Shown piece by piece: positions 51,701 through 64,000 of a DNA stretch of 64,000 nucleotides. A model generated the notes under the pieces. The model did not search any database. It was not told the origin of the DNA and saw nothing but the letters and a program-made list of their open reading frames with translations. Both the position numbers and the translations under genes were made by a program. Source of the DNA: Numida meleagris. Taxonomy: Eukaryota > Chordata > Aves > Galliformes > Numididae. Positions within the stretch are counted from its first letter, which is position 1. Each line of letters opens with the position of its first letter. Where the stretch lies: positions 32,568,260 through 32,632,259 of the forward strand of contig NC_034411.1 in NCBI RefSeq assembly GCF_002078875.1, given 5' to 3'.

Positions 51701-54700
51701 ATCTCTGGAAATCTGTGTGAACCAGGAGGTTCACACTGTGGAACTCAGGGTTTCACAGTAAGAAAGTGGGGGGAGCCTTGCAATCTCATTCTTCCTCCAG
51801 GGTATTCCAAGTTTTTCCTCAGTGTAGTTACAACTGTGGAGTCCAAAAATTCCCATGTCCTAATTCACACTCCCAACTTGGTACTGCATTGTAGGAAGTA
51901 AAAAGCTCAAATCCTTTCAGGAGCCAGAGGCTCCAGTTCCTCTCACGTAACTTTAGATGTCCATACAGCAGTTGTTTGAGTCATACTGTGACCACTTTAT
52001 GATCAATGGAAAGAAACAGAAGATCCAGTAGTCTGGTTTATTTCATCTTTACGTAGAAGTCAGAAACTGGTCAGATAAGACACGCTCTTAAGGACCTATT
52101 TTTTTCCACTAAATGTGAAGACAAAGATTTGGCCGAGGTGTAGATACCTCTTTAAATGTCTGAAGTTGAACACCATCTGAATAGAACACCATCCTAGTGA
52201 GCATTAGATCAGGTTTGCTATGTGCAATAAGAATGTGTGTTTGAAACCATTATCATTTATTCAGATTTGCCTTAAATATGCACCATTGTGTAGCTTCAGT
52301 GCTTAGCAACCTTTTAGAAGGGGGATGCTTAGAGCAATTTAGTGGTGACTGCTTCATTGATGAAACTGCAGGACAGTCTTGGCTTAATCTAAAGGTCAGA
52401 GGGACAGAATGTAATTCAATGTTTTCTATTTTACAGTCCAAAGGTTAAAAGGTTTTCAGGAGGGAGAAATCAGACATCATATCATTTGTGATGTCCAATG
52501 ACCTCTAAGAATAATATAGAGTTCAGATAAATATTTTTGATAACCAGTCAAACATGAAAAAATATTTTGTTCAGACTACTTAGTAAGTCTGCTGTTCAGA
52601 CCAATGACTTGTTCCTTAGCTCTTGGATTCTTTGAGAGGAAATGGAGATTAGAAATATTTAAATATCAGTAAATTTACTCATGGACATGGGAGCTAAAGT
52701 TTGCTGGATCAGGTTTTTAATTTGGAAAAATAATTTTATTACCAAGGAAAAAATAAAGTATTTATACTGATAACATTCTATCTTCCAGTTCACTGAGATG
52801 TAAATTCCATTTTACTTACTCAATAACTATGCAGAGCACAACAGAACTTCCTTAGATAAATAGAAAAGTGAGAGTTTATCTTAGTTGCAGTACAGCAATT
52901 TTCATCCTGTATGTAATAGAATTTTTTTTTGCATGTTTTGTCTGTAATTGCCTTTTTTATAGCATGTAATAAATTACTTTTTATAGTCAAGCACTTTCAC
53001 TTAAGTGAATTGAAGTTTTATCATTATATTGTTAATGTTCATTAGACTTTACTTTCCTATAGGTGAGAGTCATTTCTGGCCTTCCCAAGAGAGGCTGAAA
53101 TCTGATGCCTATTAATTTAGATGTTTCCCTGCATTTAGCCTTGCTCATGTACATCCAAGTCCTTTTAATCCACCTTCTTCTTTGTCCATAAGAAATGGTC
53201 CTTCAGTCTTGGCTGGTAAGGAGGGCTTAGGTCCTTCTCTGATGTTTAGGACACGTGGTAACTTCATGTACAATAGTTCAAACATGATATATTTTAAATC
53301 TAATGTTAATAAAATAACCTGCCTGTCTCTGAGTCTATAGAAGCTCTAAATGTGACCTGGGTAGCACAGCTGTATATGTACACATACACAAATTAAAGTT
53401 TTTCTGACAATAGCTGAAAATGCACTCTTAAAGACCAGATTGTATGGGAACTTCTCCTTTTCTCTCATCTGTTGCAGAGACTCTCGAGTTGTATTTGTTG
53501 AAAGTTGTATATCCTACTTCTGCAGTTCCCATGTTCTTTTCCTTTATCTCACTCCGACCTGACAGTCCTGCAGCTACCTGGAGAGAAGCTGGTTTTCACC
53601 ACCTGTTACACCTGTGGAAACAAAGATTTCTGGGCAAGATGAAGAGGACAGGGGAGTCAAAAGGGCTACAGCTCCCTCACTGGTTCTTTGGCAGTGCACA
53701 GAGAAAACCATGTCCTGTGGTTGCCTTTGCACAGATTCCTTTTTCATGTTATGGTTGCATATGCCCACAAATGATGTCTGTGTTATAAATTAGTTAATGG
53801 AGTCTTAAGTAACAAGGCTCCTAAGAAGTCTGGTGACCGTCCAGTAGCTATTGTGTAGCTCTGGTTGCTAGGGCATGGCCTATGCTTTGGAGAAACTCAG
53901 TAAATGAATGCTCCACAAACTATTGAAGGGCTGTTTTTCTGTGATTGTACATTTACCAGCCAATGGGGATGAAGAAGTAAGCACATTTCATAGTGATATT
54001 CATAGATTTCAGGAACAGAAAATCTGTTGCTGAAATTCAGGTGCAGTTCAGTTATAAACAGAGTATTTACTACCTCAGCAGAGAAAAACAGCTAGAAGTT
54101 GAGTGGAGGTTGTAGACTGAGACAGAAGTGGTGATAATCATCTCTTGTTAAGTTAGAAAAACAAGATCCTAACCTGACATTTCTGCTCAATACTGTCTTT
54201 ATGAGGAATAAGGATATCTGTTTCCTCTAATACTGTCCTTTTCCAGTTTTGCTCAAACGTTCCTTTACCTACAAACAGAGAAATGTGAAGCCACTGGGTG
54301 ATCATAATGCTCCCTTCTGGCCTTAGAAATCTATGATACTGCTTACACACAGTGACAGACCAATAAGGTATATACACTCTGCTCTCTCAGGAGCCTCTAT
54401 GCTGTGCTGCACTGGGAAATGAATAATACAGTGCTACATCTAGTGAAGAAATAACACTGTTGTAGCAACCTGTGCTATCACAGACTCTCATACTGGCATG
54501 TGAAAACACTAACAACTAAACTTCCATAGGAAGTTCCTGTTGGGCACACTATTGCGTGAGAGGAGAGAGTTCATTTTTGCCTTGGAGAGGGAAGGATCTT
54601 GATGGCTTAAGAGCTTCCTTTAATCAAATCTAACTTAAATCTTACCTACTGCATCCATCTGTCTTTTCTTCCTCTACTGTGGGAGTTAAAAAGCCAGATC

Positions 54701-55053
54701 TGTTTTAAGGATTACATGCTAAGTTGGCCACAGACTCAATGTGTTTGAGGGAGTTGCACCGTTTCTTTTTAGAAGTACATTATCTGCCAAAAAAGAAGCT
54801 TTTGAAAAGGTAGGAAGGCAGTGGGCTGTTGCTAGGCTTTGAGATGAAGTGTGTGCCCTATGGGAATTTCTTTTAGAGGATCTCTTCTGAAATTCATCTT
54901 TCCATTTAAAGCTTTGTTGATCACCCAAATACAGAGCTGAGGACCTATATGTTTGCACAAAATAATTGTTGGCTCCTTTTCCTGCTCATGAACGCTCATG
55001 AAGTACCAATGATTTTTGCATAATTATCTCCTGTGAACAGAGACTGAGAAAGT
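45763..55053. other. Unique noncoding sequence, no gene seen
   Basis: More than 9 kb without a recognised exon or transposon. Frames of 78-110 codons on both strands at 47994-48453 overlap and match no family. A (CAG)4-like patch lies near 48745-48757 and a (TA)n/T run at 49889-49910. Confidence 0.6.
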
Positions 55054-55314
55054 TAGGACAAGGGGCAATGGTTTTAAACTAGAGGAAGGTAGATTTAGAT
55101 TAGATATTTGGAAAAAAATCTTCATTATGAGAGTGGTGAGGCACTGGAACATGTTACCCAGAGAAATTGTGGATGTCCCATCCCTGGAAGTGTTCAAGGC
55201 CAGACTAGACCACCTGCTCTGGTGGTCTAGAGCAACCCCTCATGGCAAGGAGTTTGGAGCTAGATGGTCTTGAAGGTCTCTTCCAACCCAAACCATTCAT
55301 CGATTCTATGATTC
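55054..55314 (+). mobile_element. CR1 LINE 3' portion
   Basis: A plus-strand copy of about 260 bp. It starts near GGACAAGGGGCAATGG and encodes the last part of ORF2 in one frame: [12 protein letters not shown], then [11 protein letters not shown], then [14 protein letters not shown]. The CR1 3' untranslated tail follows, ending CTTCCAACCCAAACC, then GATTCTATGATTC. It is 5'-truncated. The ORF2 remnant is open across this stretch. Near the ORF end the usual CR1 sequence is replaced by a short 10-bp hairpin (55205-55230). Confidence 0.92.
55205..55230. repeat. 10-bp hairpin inside CR1
   Basis: CTAGACCACC, loop TGCTCT, then GGTGGTCTAG. The arms match perfectly. Ordinary CR1 copies, as I recall them, lack this palindrome. 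Confidence 0.8.
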
Positions 55315-58300
55315 TTTTTTATTTTCAGTTAATTATTTATTAGACAAACAGTTTTGACAGGCTTCTCTGTTCCGTGGAAATATCGTACATTTTAGAAGAA
55401 TGTTTTCTTAATGCATGCAGCACATCTGGAATTCAGTAGTTTCCTTTAACCCGATTTGCGATCTGAGGTATAGGATGAAATTTCCCAATCAGAGGTTCAG
55501 ATTTCATGAAAAGAAGGGGTGATTAAGTAAATAGTCACAGGTTATTCTGGAAGAATGGAAACTGTTTGAGGTACTCAGTAAAAGAGAAAGCTTGCCTATA
55601 TTTGACTACATGTTACAGAATTCCTCTCTCTGTATGTCACTCTAAATGGAAATATTTTTCATAAAACATACACAATTCAATAATAAGTATGTGGGCTTGA
55701 CTCTCATGGCCATCCCATTGGTCCCAGCAATTGTAATCTGCTTGGAGAGCCCATTTCCTGAATTGGGTCGCATCTGCCACTCCAGTGAGCAGGGTGTGTG
55801 GAGATGCTGCAGCAGTGTTGACCGATGGTCTGGATGGCTGGGCAGTGACTTCTTGTTCCTGCCTGCAGATGCTGAGGGGAAAAGTCCTGAAGACACATAG
55901 ATGTGGTGCAGGGAGTGTAAGCTGCCCCTCCTTGTGGTTCCCAAGGATTTACAGAAGGTTTGTATACAGGATACTGGGCAGGATGGATGGCGTGACCCAC
56001 CTGGTCAAGGCTGGCTGCCTTTGACCTCAAGATTAACCCTAATGGTTTGTGTAGAAAATCCTTTTTCAGAATGAGTGTGTGAGAAATGTCTGTTACACTA
56101 CTGAGCCGTTTAGGTTTTGATTAATATTTTACTATTTCCACTTAAAAACGCCTGTGTTCTTTTTCCCAAGAGAGAAAATTAATGACCAATCTTACTGCCT
56201 GAGTTTAGATCCTGTTTAGTTTTATCTCTATTGTAGTAAATGACAACTTAACATGGTGAATTTTCTGGTCTAGTGTTTATTTAACTTGCTTAATGCTAAT
56301 GTGCCAGCACTGGCTACTGGAAATAGGGAGCTGCTGTGTATTCTCATAACAAAAAATATGTTTGCTACATTTGTGGATCTAAAAAGCCAGACAGCTATTT
56401 TATGTCATGTTTCTGTCTAATCCTTTCACTTTATTGTGAACTTTATAATGTCCATGTACCACTGTGCCTTCTCTATTGATTCTATCATCACAGCACCAAT
56501 CGGTTGGGTTGTGGGAGAGAAGGCGAAGGTTTTGGCAGTGCTTGTTTGCTTGGGGAGATGTTGGAAATGCGTTTAAAATAATAAGTGGGTTCTTTATGAC
56601 GAATTCAATGGAAAAAAGTGAGATTGATTCAGGTAATTGTGAAAAGTAGGCTTTTCTTAGAAATAAAATATTTGCAAACACCTTGGAAAGATTCAGCTGC
56701 CTGTGGAGCTCTGCTGCTGCCAGCTGTGAGTGGTGAGAACAGCACTTGCCAGAATAGATGCAGCTGTGCCTCACTTTCTTCTAGCAGCCGGCCCTGCATT
56801 TGCCAATCTTGTAAATTAACAGAGGCGCATACTGTTGCACCAAATAATTTTAGGTGATGTATTGTTTACTGGGATCATTAGCTACTGCCGTAAGGTTAAA
56901 AAAAAAAAATGCAGCCTGTTTGCAATTTATCTTGTGTCTCTTCAGAGAATGAAGGAAAACAATGACCCTCCTGCTGACCCTTCCCTTAGCCTCATCAATC
57001 ACAACTGGAAACCAAAACATCAAGACCAGCTCTTAATAGCACAAGAGATCCATCACCTTCTTCTGGTTGCCTTCATCATTCACTCTGTGCAGTCTCTGGG
57101 GGTATTCCAGGGCAAGGCTGAAGCTGTTGGAGCAGGATTATGCACCTGACTGCTTTATCTCTGGGCTGTTGCCAACCATCAGCCAGACTGCAGGAGTATC
57201 TCTTTTGTGTGGCTTGTTGCCATGTTAAAGGTAATCATGTCTGGGAGCATGTGGCCCCCGTGAGTTCCAGAAGCCCTTACCTACAGCTCATCTGTTGTTG
57301 TTTAACTTCTCTGTACATGTGCCAGTGAAATCTTCAGGGTGGGATCCTGGGCTCTTTATCAAGAGCACACAAGAGACTGTGGTATAAGGTAAGTATGTAC
57401 AGCCATGACCACCAAGAGACACAATGAAATACAAAAACACGAGAAAAGGAGCAAAAAGAGTAGATGTGCAGGCCGGTTTACTGCCAGATTTGTGTGATTT
57501 ATGGCTCTCCTGGTGTCTGCAAGCTTCTGAAAAAGGTCAGAAGGTTCCTTCTATTTAAAAATTTGGATCCAGGAAAGTGCTTCACATAATGAGAGCAAGG
57601 AAAACGTGGTATGTATGTGAGGATGCAAGGATGTAGGAGATGGTGAGGATGATTTTGTTGCTAAGAGAAAGTGTTCCACGGTGCAGAAGGAGGCCAGCAA
57701 CTTTTTGTGTGTCTGCCTTCAAGGCACAGACTGAGTAATGTAACTGATAGAACATGAAAGGCAAGCAAAAAAAATCAAACAAATGCTACTAAAAGGCAAA
57801 GGAGGGGACAAATCCCCTCGTATAATCGTGCAAAAGTAAAAATGATACATAAATGCAAGTATAAAACTATAGTTTTGGCATACGCTTTTAGTTCTATCTC
57901 CATATTTATGTTGGCATAGCAATACCAGAAACAAACTCTAACTTGAAGGAATTCAGATGATAGCAAAAATGTACTAATAATTTTGATTACTGTAGCAATT
58001 GATACAAAGTCTTCATGCAAGATAATCTGCATTGTATGACTCAAATGTGCTATGCTGAAAATAATTCTGGTTTGCAGGAAATTCTCCTTGAGCGAAGCAA
58101 ATATTTTAGGTGATGTGAGACTGGCTGCATTTCTTACGACAGGCAAAGCTCACGTTAACTAAGAGAATTTGAGTAAATTTTGATAGTTGGCTTGGATAAT
58201 GTCTTTACTTTCTGAAAACACACCTGTATAAACGTTATACCACTGCTAGTACCATGAGATCCTGTTTTTTAATTTATTTCCAGCATAAAAAATGAAATTA

Positions 58301-59620
58301 AAAAAGAAGTAAGGCTTTGGGAGGTTTTTCATCACCCCTTCCTATAAATTCTTATCGCATGTTTTTTGCCTGCCATTTACTTGTGTTTAGGCATTCTGAA
58401 TATTCTCACAAAAAAGAAAAAGAGGTAATACAGAAATTTCCCAGGACATTTTTTTTTTTTTTGTGAGTTTTATGTGAACACTAGGCAGTTATTTCATTAT
58501 TTGGTTTCCATTCAAACTCTAATTTTTTATTTTTTTTTTTAAATAAGTGGTGTTTAGGGAGGGAGGAAAGGGAATAGTCTGGCTGTCCCATTTGCTTTCT
58601 GCTGGCTTGTGAAGAGACACTTCGAGATGAGCTAGAAAGACAGCATGTCTCGTACTATTGTAACGATTACAGGAAGACTAATTAGTAATAATAGTAATGG
58701 CATTGCCACCCAAAATCCCCAGCTGAGGTCCTCCCCTCATTTTATTTGTTGTTGTACAAATGATCAGACCAATTATAAAATGTTCAGCTTAGTGAGCAAA
58801 AGTTGAGAAAATATGATGAAGAGGTGCAGCACATAATATCACTGTGAAGTGTATGGCATGAAAGAGTCTTTATAATTTTGTATTGTAACTCTTTTTATAA
58901 CTATAGATTTTACTCAACAGCTTCTTAATGTATTACTTACCTAGTACTGAAACGTCCGCCTTGGTGCGATAATATATCTGGAGTTTTCTGGGGCACACAA
59001 TTTTCTGATCAAAAACTATTGTCTTTCATTTGGGAAAGAAAGCATAGATTGTAATTACTGTGCATAGAATCAGGAGCATAATGAATTGTTATGTGTATAA
59101 AAGAGAGTAATTTTTAGCATCTGTGGAACTATTAGCTCTAAGTAACCAAAAAACCTTGATGTTCTGAGGGAATTGTCATTATTTGCCTTATTTTAAGGCT
59201 AAATGTCATGCATATATGATTAAAAGCACAATGGTAGTAGCTTAAGTGAATGAAAAAACACAAGAAAAGACAAGGAAATTAAATTACACATTCTATATAA
59301 AAAAATCAAGAAAGTGAAAGGTCCTAATTTAGCTCAGTTGAATCAAAGACATTACTACATTAAATGAAGTACTTCATAAAAGTAATTCATTTAAATATGC
59401 AAAAATATGAAAAAGAATCATGTTTTTGCAAATGAATGTTAGTACTAAGTATTTAATGAATGGAAACCCTTCATAAAATCATCAAAACTCTCATTTTAAA
59501 AAGCTGTTTCAGGTTTGTCAATGAGATTTGTTAAAAAATACAAAAGATACATATAACAAAACTCTACTGATGTTAAAAAATATCCAAACAATTAAGCGCA
59601 TACTTACCTATGGTCTGATT
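55315..59620. other. Unique noncoding sequence, no gene seen
   Basis: No exon or transposon is recognised. The frames around 55642-56030 (79-108 codons, both strands) and 56400-57149 overlap and match no family. T runs lie near 58449-58461 and 58531-58540. Confidence 0.6.
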
Positions 59621-59720
59621 TTTGGGTGGTCCTATGTGGAGCCAGAAGTTGGACTCAATGATTCTTATGGGTCCCTTCCAACTCAGAATATTCTATGATT
59701 CTATTCTATGATTCAATGAT
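59621..59720 (+). mobile_element. CR1 LINE 3'-end fragment
   Basis: A plus-strand copy containing GTGGAGCCAGAAGTTGGACT, then GGGTCCCTTCCAACTCAG, then the tail ATTCTATGATTCTATTCTATG. Its 3' untranslated sequence differs from the CR1 ends at 16.0 and 55.3 kb, so it probably belongs to another CR1 subfamily. Confidence 0.87.
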
Positions 59721-61116
59721 TTTTCAGCTCACAAGATGGCCATTCATTTCTGGCAAAGCATTTCAACATGTGTGTACTTTCACATATGTGATATATCATA
59801 TATATCTGTCATACGGGGATATATTTTGATCTAGAATTTAGAAACTGTATTGAAAGTTAATAATGTGCTCAGTGCTTTGTGGAAGTGAGAAGAGTTCACA
59901 AGAGAAGCTTTGTTTGCTGCAATGTTAGAATGCTTTTGTTGAACATGAGGAGAAAGGAAAAAAAACTCATTTGCAGAGTATTTTTGGAATGGAGTAAAGT
60001 TTTGAATGGGTGGAGTGGTATAGCCACTTGCTGTTTAGATGATATAAACTTGGAGCAGGGCATATATAAATTCTGAAGACCTGAGGTTCAAGGTACTATG
60101 AGATGTATGTCAGGATTTCCTTTGCATGAAAGCCAAGAACTCACATTTATTATTTGCTGTCCGTAAATGAAACTTCCACAGAAGCAATTAAGTAAAATGA
60201 AAATATTGCAGCTGAAAAATAAATGTCAGAGGACATAAAATTCATGAATATGCAGATACATAATTGTTTTTCCAGTAAATCCAAATATCTTCCTGAATAC
60301 ATTTATGCATACTGTTTTGATAGTTCTGCAGATTTAAAACAAAACAGAGTACATATGAAGTACCAAGAATTCCTATTTCACAGGCTCTTAAATATTGCCT
60401 AGAACTGTAAATTCATTTAAAGAAACAAACTTTTCTAATAGCCACCTTGCAGTGATTAAAATTAAGCAAAGTATATATTTTTGCAAACTGCTCAGGGACA
60501 GAGGATTACGAAAAACTTTTATTGTATGTAACTATAACTTACATTTTGGAAACAAATTGTAAAACTTCATTTTTTAGAAATGTTTCCTATAGCATCACAT
60601 CTGTTTTTCCAAAACAGCTAAAATTTTCTGTATGACACGAGTAACTGCAAAAGATAATCGAACTTTTACCTTGATGATACATTAACTGCTGGTATTTAAG
60701 CAGCTAAATGTGGCTTGGGGAGAAGGAAAAAACTTTCTAATTGTGTTGATTGAAGTAGGAGTCTGCCTAAGAGTAATAAATAGCATTTAGCCTGACATCT
60801 GTAAACGTGTACATAATATTTGTGGTGAGTGCGGTACCTGATTGCTATCACTGGGTTTAGGGAGGGTGCCATGATCTAATCCTAATTGTTGGTAGCGATG
60901 TGATCATCTGCAGTGAAAATGTACAGCCTGTCCTCTAATACACCTTGAGTCTTTTCCACCATTTTCCTTTCTAGCATCATTTTGAGGCTGATGTTAGGCT
61001 CTAAAGCCTAATTTGAAAGCATTTGTGATCGTAACTGCTGCTTACAGTGATGAGCGTAGCACCGGGAAGGAGTGGTCATTAGAGAGTGGCTGCCTCATCC
61101 CTGCTCCTGCTCACTG
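59721..61116. other. Unique AT-rich noncoding sequence
   Basis: A (TA)-rich patch lies near 59785-59825. No exon or transposon is recognised. Confidence 0.65.
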
Positions 61117-61181
61117 ACCTGAAGGGGAAATGCCTAACACTCCTTAACAGCCTTGCTGCGGTTGGCATTTCCCCTTCAGGT
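61117..61181. repeat. 18-bp perfect inverted repeat abutting a CR1
   Basis: ACCTGAAGGGGAAATGCC (61117-61134) and GGCATTTCCCCTTCAGGT (61164-61181) are exact reverse complements separated by 29 bp. The right arm ends within about 10 bp of the recognisable start of the CR1 piece. Confidence 0.93.
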
Positions 61182-61182
61182 G

Positions 61183-61386
61183 AGGCGGGTGATTGTCCCC
61201 CTCTGCTCTGCCCTTGTGAGGCCCCACCTGGAGTACTGTGTACTCACCGTTCCTGGAGGCACTCAAGGCCAGGTTGGATGGGGCCCAGCTTAGCCTGAGC
61301 TGGTGGGTGGCAGCCCTGCCCACAGCAGGAGTTGGAACTGGGTGATCGGTAAGGTGCCTTCCAACCCAAGCCATTCTGTGATTCTA
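61183..61386 (+). mobile_element. CR1 LINE fragment with internal deletion
   Basis: The first part (to about 61242) encodes VIVPLCSALVRPHLEYCV, a signature block of the CR1 reverse transcriptase C-terminal region. It is joined directly to the end of ORF2 in another frame (FLEALKARLDGA, from about 61250), followed by the 3' untranslated region and the tail CTTCCAACCCAAGCC, then ATTCTGTGATTCTA. In intact CR1, about 100 or more codons, including the EHVQRRA and LGLFSLEKRR blocks seen in the 11.5 kb copy, lie between these parts, so a few hundred bases are missing. Confidence 0.88.
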
Positions 61387-64000
61387 GGATGACAGAAACC
61401 TGCTAGATAGAGTACTTTGTTGCACTTATGTCTCCCATCCTGGGTAAGAGTACCAGTGTGCAACCTCTTTCCTTGCCTGCTGCGGCAGCTGTGGCTCAGG
61501 AGGCCTTGAGCTCCTGCACTGTGCATACCTCGGCATACTCATGGACTTTGTGTGTATTTATGGAGGTGCAGAGTGGGTTTCCTACGTTTTTCATATGAAC
61601 TGTGAGGATATCCAAAATGCTAACAGACGTTGGTATCTGATACCTTGTGAACTGGCTGCATAACGTCTTCCACAATGTCAGACCCCCATGAATGCTCACA
61701 GAAAGTGTTATGTTCCAAGTGCATACATTTCTTTTTAAATGGACAAGGCACTCCCTTCCTGTGTACCAAAAAGGCTTCCAAAAGACAATTAACAGATTCT
61801 TTCCTGTGCTGTCGTGTTCCTGAGAACATTCCCAGCTATTTCTCTGCTGGGACGTGGAGTCCTGCAGGAAGGTAAAAGCAGTTTTCCATGCCCAGCATCA
61901 CGAAACACGCTTGTTTGCTGTAGAGTGAAACTTTTCAGTCTGCTTCATTTAGGGAACATGTGAGCACAGATAAGCTCATTATTTAGCTGGATTTGCTCCA
62001 TCTTTTTTTTTTTTTTCCCATATCTATTCACAGCTAGAGATCCACTTGTCCTTTTCTAGGCTTGCATGCCAATAGCTTTGTGCAGAGGTGGTGAGTAGCA
62101 GATAGTTATATAGACTGTCACCTTTCAGGATAACATCTCTAAATGTACAAATCTGATCAAAGAGCTGAGGTCAAATAATATTGCAAGTGGCCCTGGACAT
62201 GCACAAGCGTTAAGGAGGAGATAAGTAGTATAAGGATCAGATTATATCTCCTGAGGTCACAGTGCAGGATGGAGGCACAGAGCTGTACCCATGCTGATAG
62301 AAGTGGGTGGAGGGAAGCACCCAGACTCTGGTTTCTAAATAGCAGCATTGAATGTCACGCTTTGTACTTACCCTAGTTAGACAAACTCAAGGTAAGCCAA
62401 GAACACGGTGTTTATCCTAGATGACTTCTAGATCTGCTGGCAACGTTGGCTTCTCCTGAGGGAAATGGTGGGTGTTGGCAAGACTGAAACGTCACACCTT
62501 CTTTATCTGAACCGTTAGAAAACGCATCCTGTTCTTGTTGCCTTGGCAGCAAATGTCGGGTGTGTTTCTGCATCCTGGCATATCTCATCTTCTTATGCGT
62601 CTAGCATGCAAATAGGTCAGGCAAAGTGAGGGCCATGTCTGAGGATAGCTGTGAAATAGTTATTGGCTAGGACAGTGTGAATAAAGTGGAGGAAGATTAA
62701 AGCCTGCAGAAGACATATTCTAAAATTGAGATCTACTCTTTTGCAGAATGCTTTCCATAGCAAACTGTAAAAGCCTAAATGCTTTGGTCGTTTAAAACTA
62801 AATTTAACAAAAAATGGTGTGCAGTGTTAGGATTAATTTTAAGCTGTCACAGCTATGAACAGGATGACCTAACTGGTAGTTACTGTATCTGGCTGCAGTG
62901 TGGGATAGTGTAGATAGCTGCAGTCTATAGTGTAACATTTGAGAATAAATTCTGCCACACTTGCTTCTATTTTTTACTCACTTGGGATGAGTAAACATGG
63001 AAAAATCAGTTTCTCAGTGAAGAGTACTGCTGATCAAAAGTCTTTTTTTTTTCTATTTTGCAAAAAATAGGGAAATAGGAGTAACAATACTATAATTTTC
63101 CTTATGCCGCTTCCATGTGTAAGTAAAAATACTACTACGGACAAAAGTGGCATCAAATGACACACAACTGCTTGTACTTAGTTGAGGATATGGTGCCATG
63201 TAGTATAAACATTTCCAAAGGTAAAAGGTTAAAATCATTAAAGTAGAAGTAGTAATTGTAGGCCATTGATTAAATTAAAAAAAAAAATAATTGATTTTAT
63301 ATACCAACTCACAGAAGGCAGTCAGCTTGACATAGCGGGACACATAGGGAATATACAAATGTTATCTTTCTGCTAACACTGGGAAAATAAAACTGTCAGA
63401 GTCACTTACAATTAATGTAGCAGAAGAACAACTTGATCAAATATAGAACATCATACCAGCTTAGCTGCTCAGCACAATTTAGTGTTGGATGTACACTACT
63501 GGGGCTGCTTCAAGTTGTGGACGTGGCTAACTGGACACTAGAGAGCCCCTGTAATTTCTGTGATGAACCACAGCTAATAAAAGGATGACTGCACTAATAG
63601 GATTAAGGAAGACCTCAGGTTTCTGTTAGTACTCAGAAGTATAGTTAGTATCCATGTTTCAGTTTGAATGAAAGTGGGCCTCATAAATAAGAAAGAAAAA
63701 TCCCTGATCCCAACACTGTATGTGGTTTGTGTTGTGAAAAACAACAGTGAAAAGAAGTACATGAGTAGCCTAGATACTTACTCTCTTTCTTAATAGGCCG
63801 CAGTATATTTAAAATGCAATCAGTATGTTTTGAAGAGGTGACAGTGTAATTCCCAATTATCTTAAAGAACTGTTGAAATCAAAGCACATCCATCTTAAAA
63901 ATACAATCTAGGCTATCTGGACACAACAAATTGATATTAAACCAAACAGATGTGATCCAGGCAAAGCCTGGCAGCTGGATTTATGTCACATCTGATCACT
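61387..64000. other. Unique noncoding sequence, no gene seen
   Basis: T runs lie near 62003-62017 and 63043-63052, and an A run near 63276-63287. Open frames stay under 70 codons and match no family. The window ends without a gene in view. Confidence 0.65.

Overview
This is vertebrate, almost certainly avian, noncoding DNA. The main evidence is the repeats. There are at least five CR1 LINE pieces: four keep the 3' end that finishes in ATTCTATGATTCTATG-type repeats, and one is an internal piece. There is also a short mariner-type element that I recognise as the chicken 'Galluhop' type, and one solo ERV LTR. CR1 plus Galluhop points to a bird, most likely a galliform. The base sequence is AT-rich, CpG-poor and dense in stop codons. 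I found no protein-coding exon, tRNA, rRNA or CRISPR in the 64 kb. Every long open frame looks like chance or lies inside a repeat. The window is therefore gene desert or the inside of a very large intron.

Layout. 1-5.9 kb: unique sequence with one internally deleted CR1 piece (1912-2160). 5.96-7.4 kb: a very old CR1/L3-like LINE remnant, then a Galluhop-type mariner copy (6863-7404) with its middle missing. 7.4-11.4 kb: unique sequence with a 29-bp perfect tandem duplication (8974-9031) and an AT-rich block (9495-9780) with clustered POU octamers and TAAT sites that resembles a developmental enhancer. 11.45-14.5 kb, the busiest part: a minus-strand CR1 with a frameshifted reverse transcriptase remnant, a small CpG island with CTCF-like and YY1-like motifs, and a solo LTR with perfect 5-bp target duplications. 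14.5-55 kb: mostly featureless unique sequence with simple repeats, one CR1 tail (about 15.94 kb), a 15-bp perfect hairpin (29.9 kb), a G-quadruplex motif (41.7 kb) and a 10-bp-unit minisatellite (45.7 kb). 55-61.4 kb: three plus-strand CR1 3' ends, the last internally deleted and abutting an 18-bp perfect inverted repeat. The rest is unique.

No genes act together here. The parts most likely to be functional are regulatory: the CpG island near 13.2-13.4 kb, the homeodomain/POU cluster near 9.5-9.8 kb and the hairpin-bearing block near 29.9-30.1 kb. No undescribed protein system is visible. The most unusual structural signals are the two CR1 copies joined across large internal deletions and the inverted repeat at one of them. 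All family assignments come from recognition by eye, without database searches.
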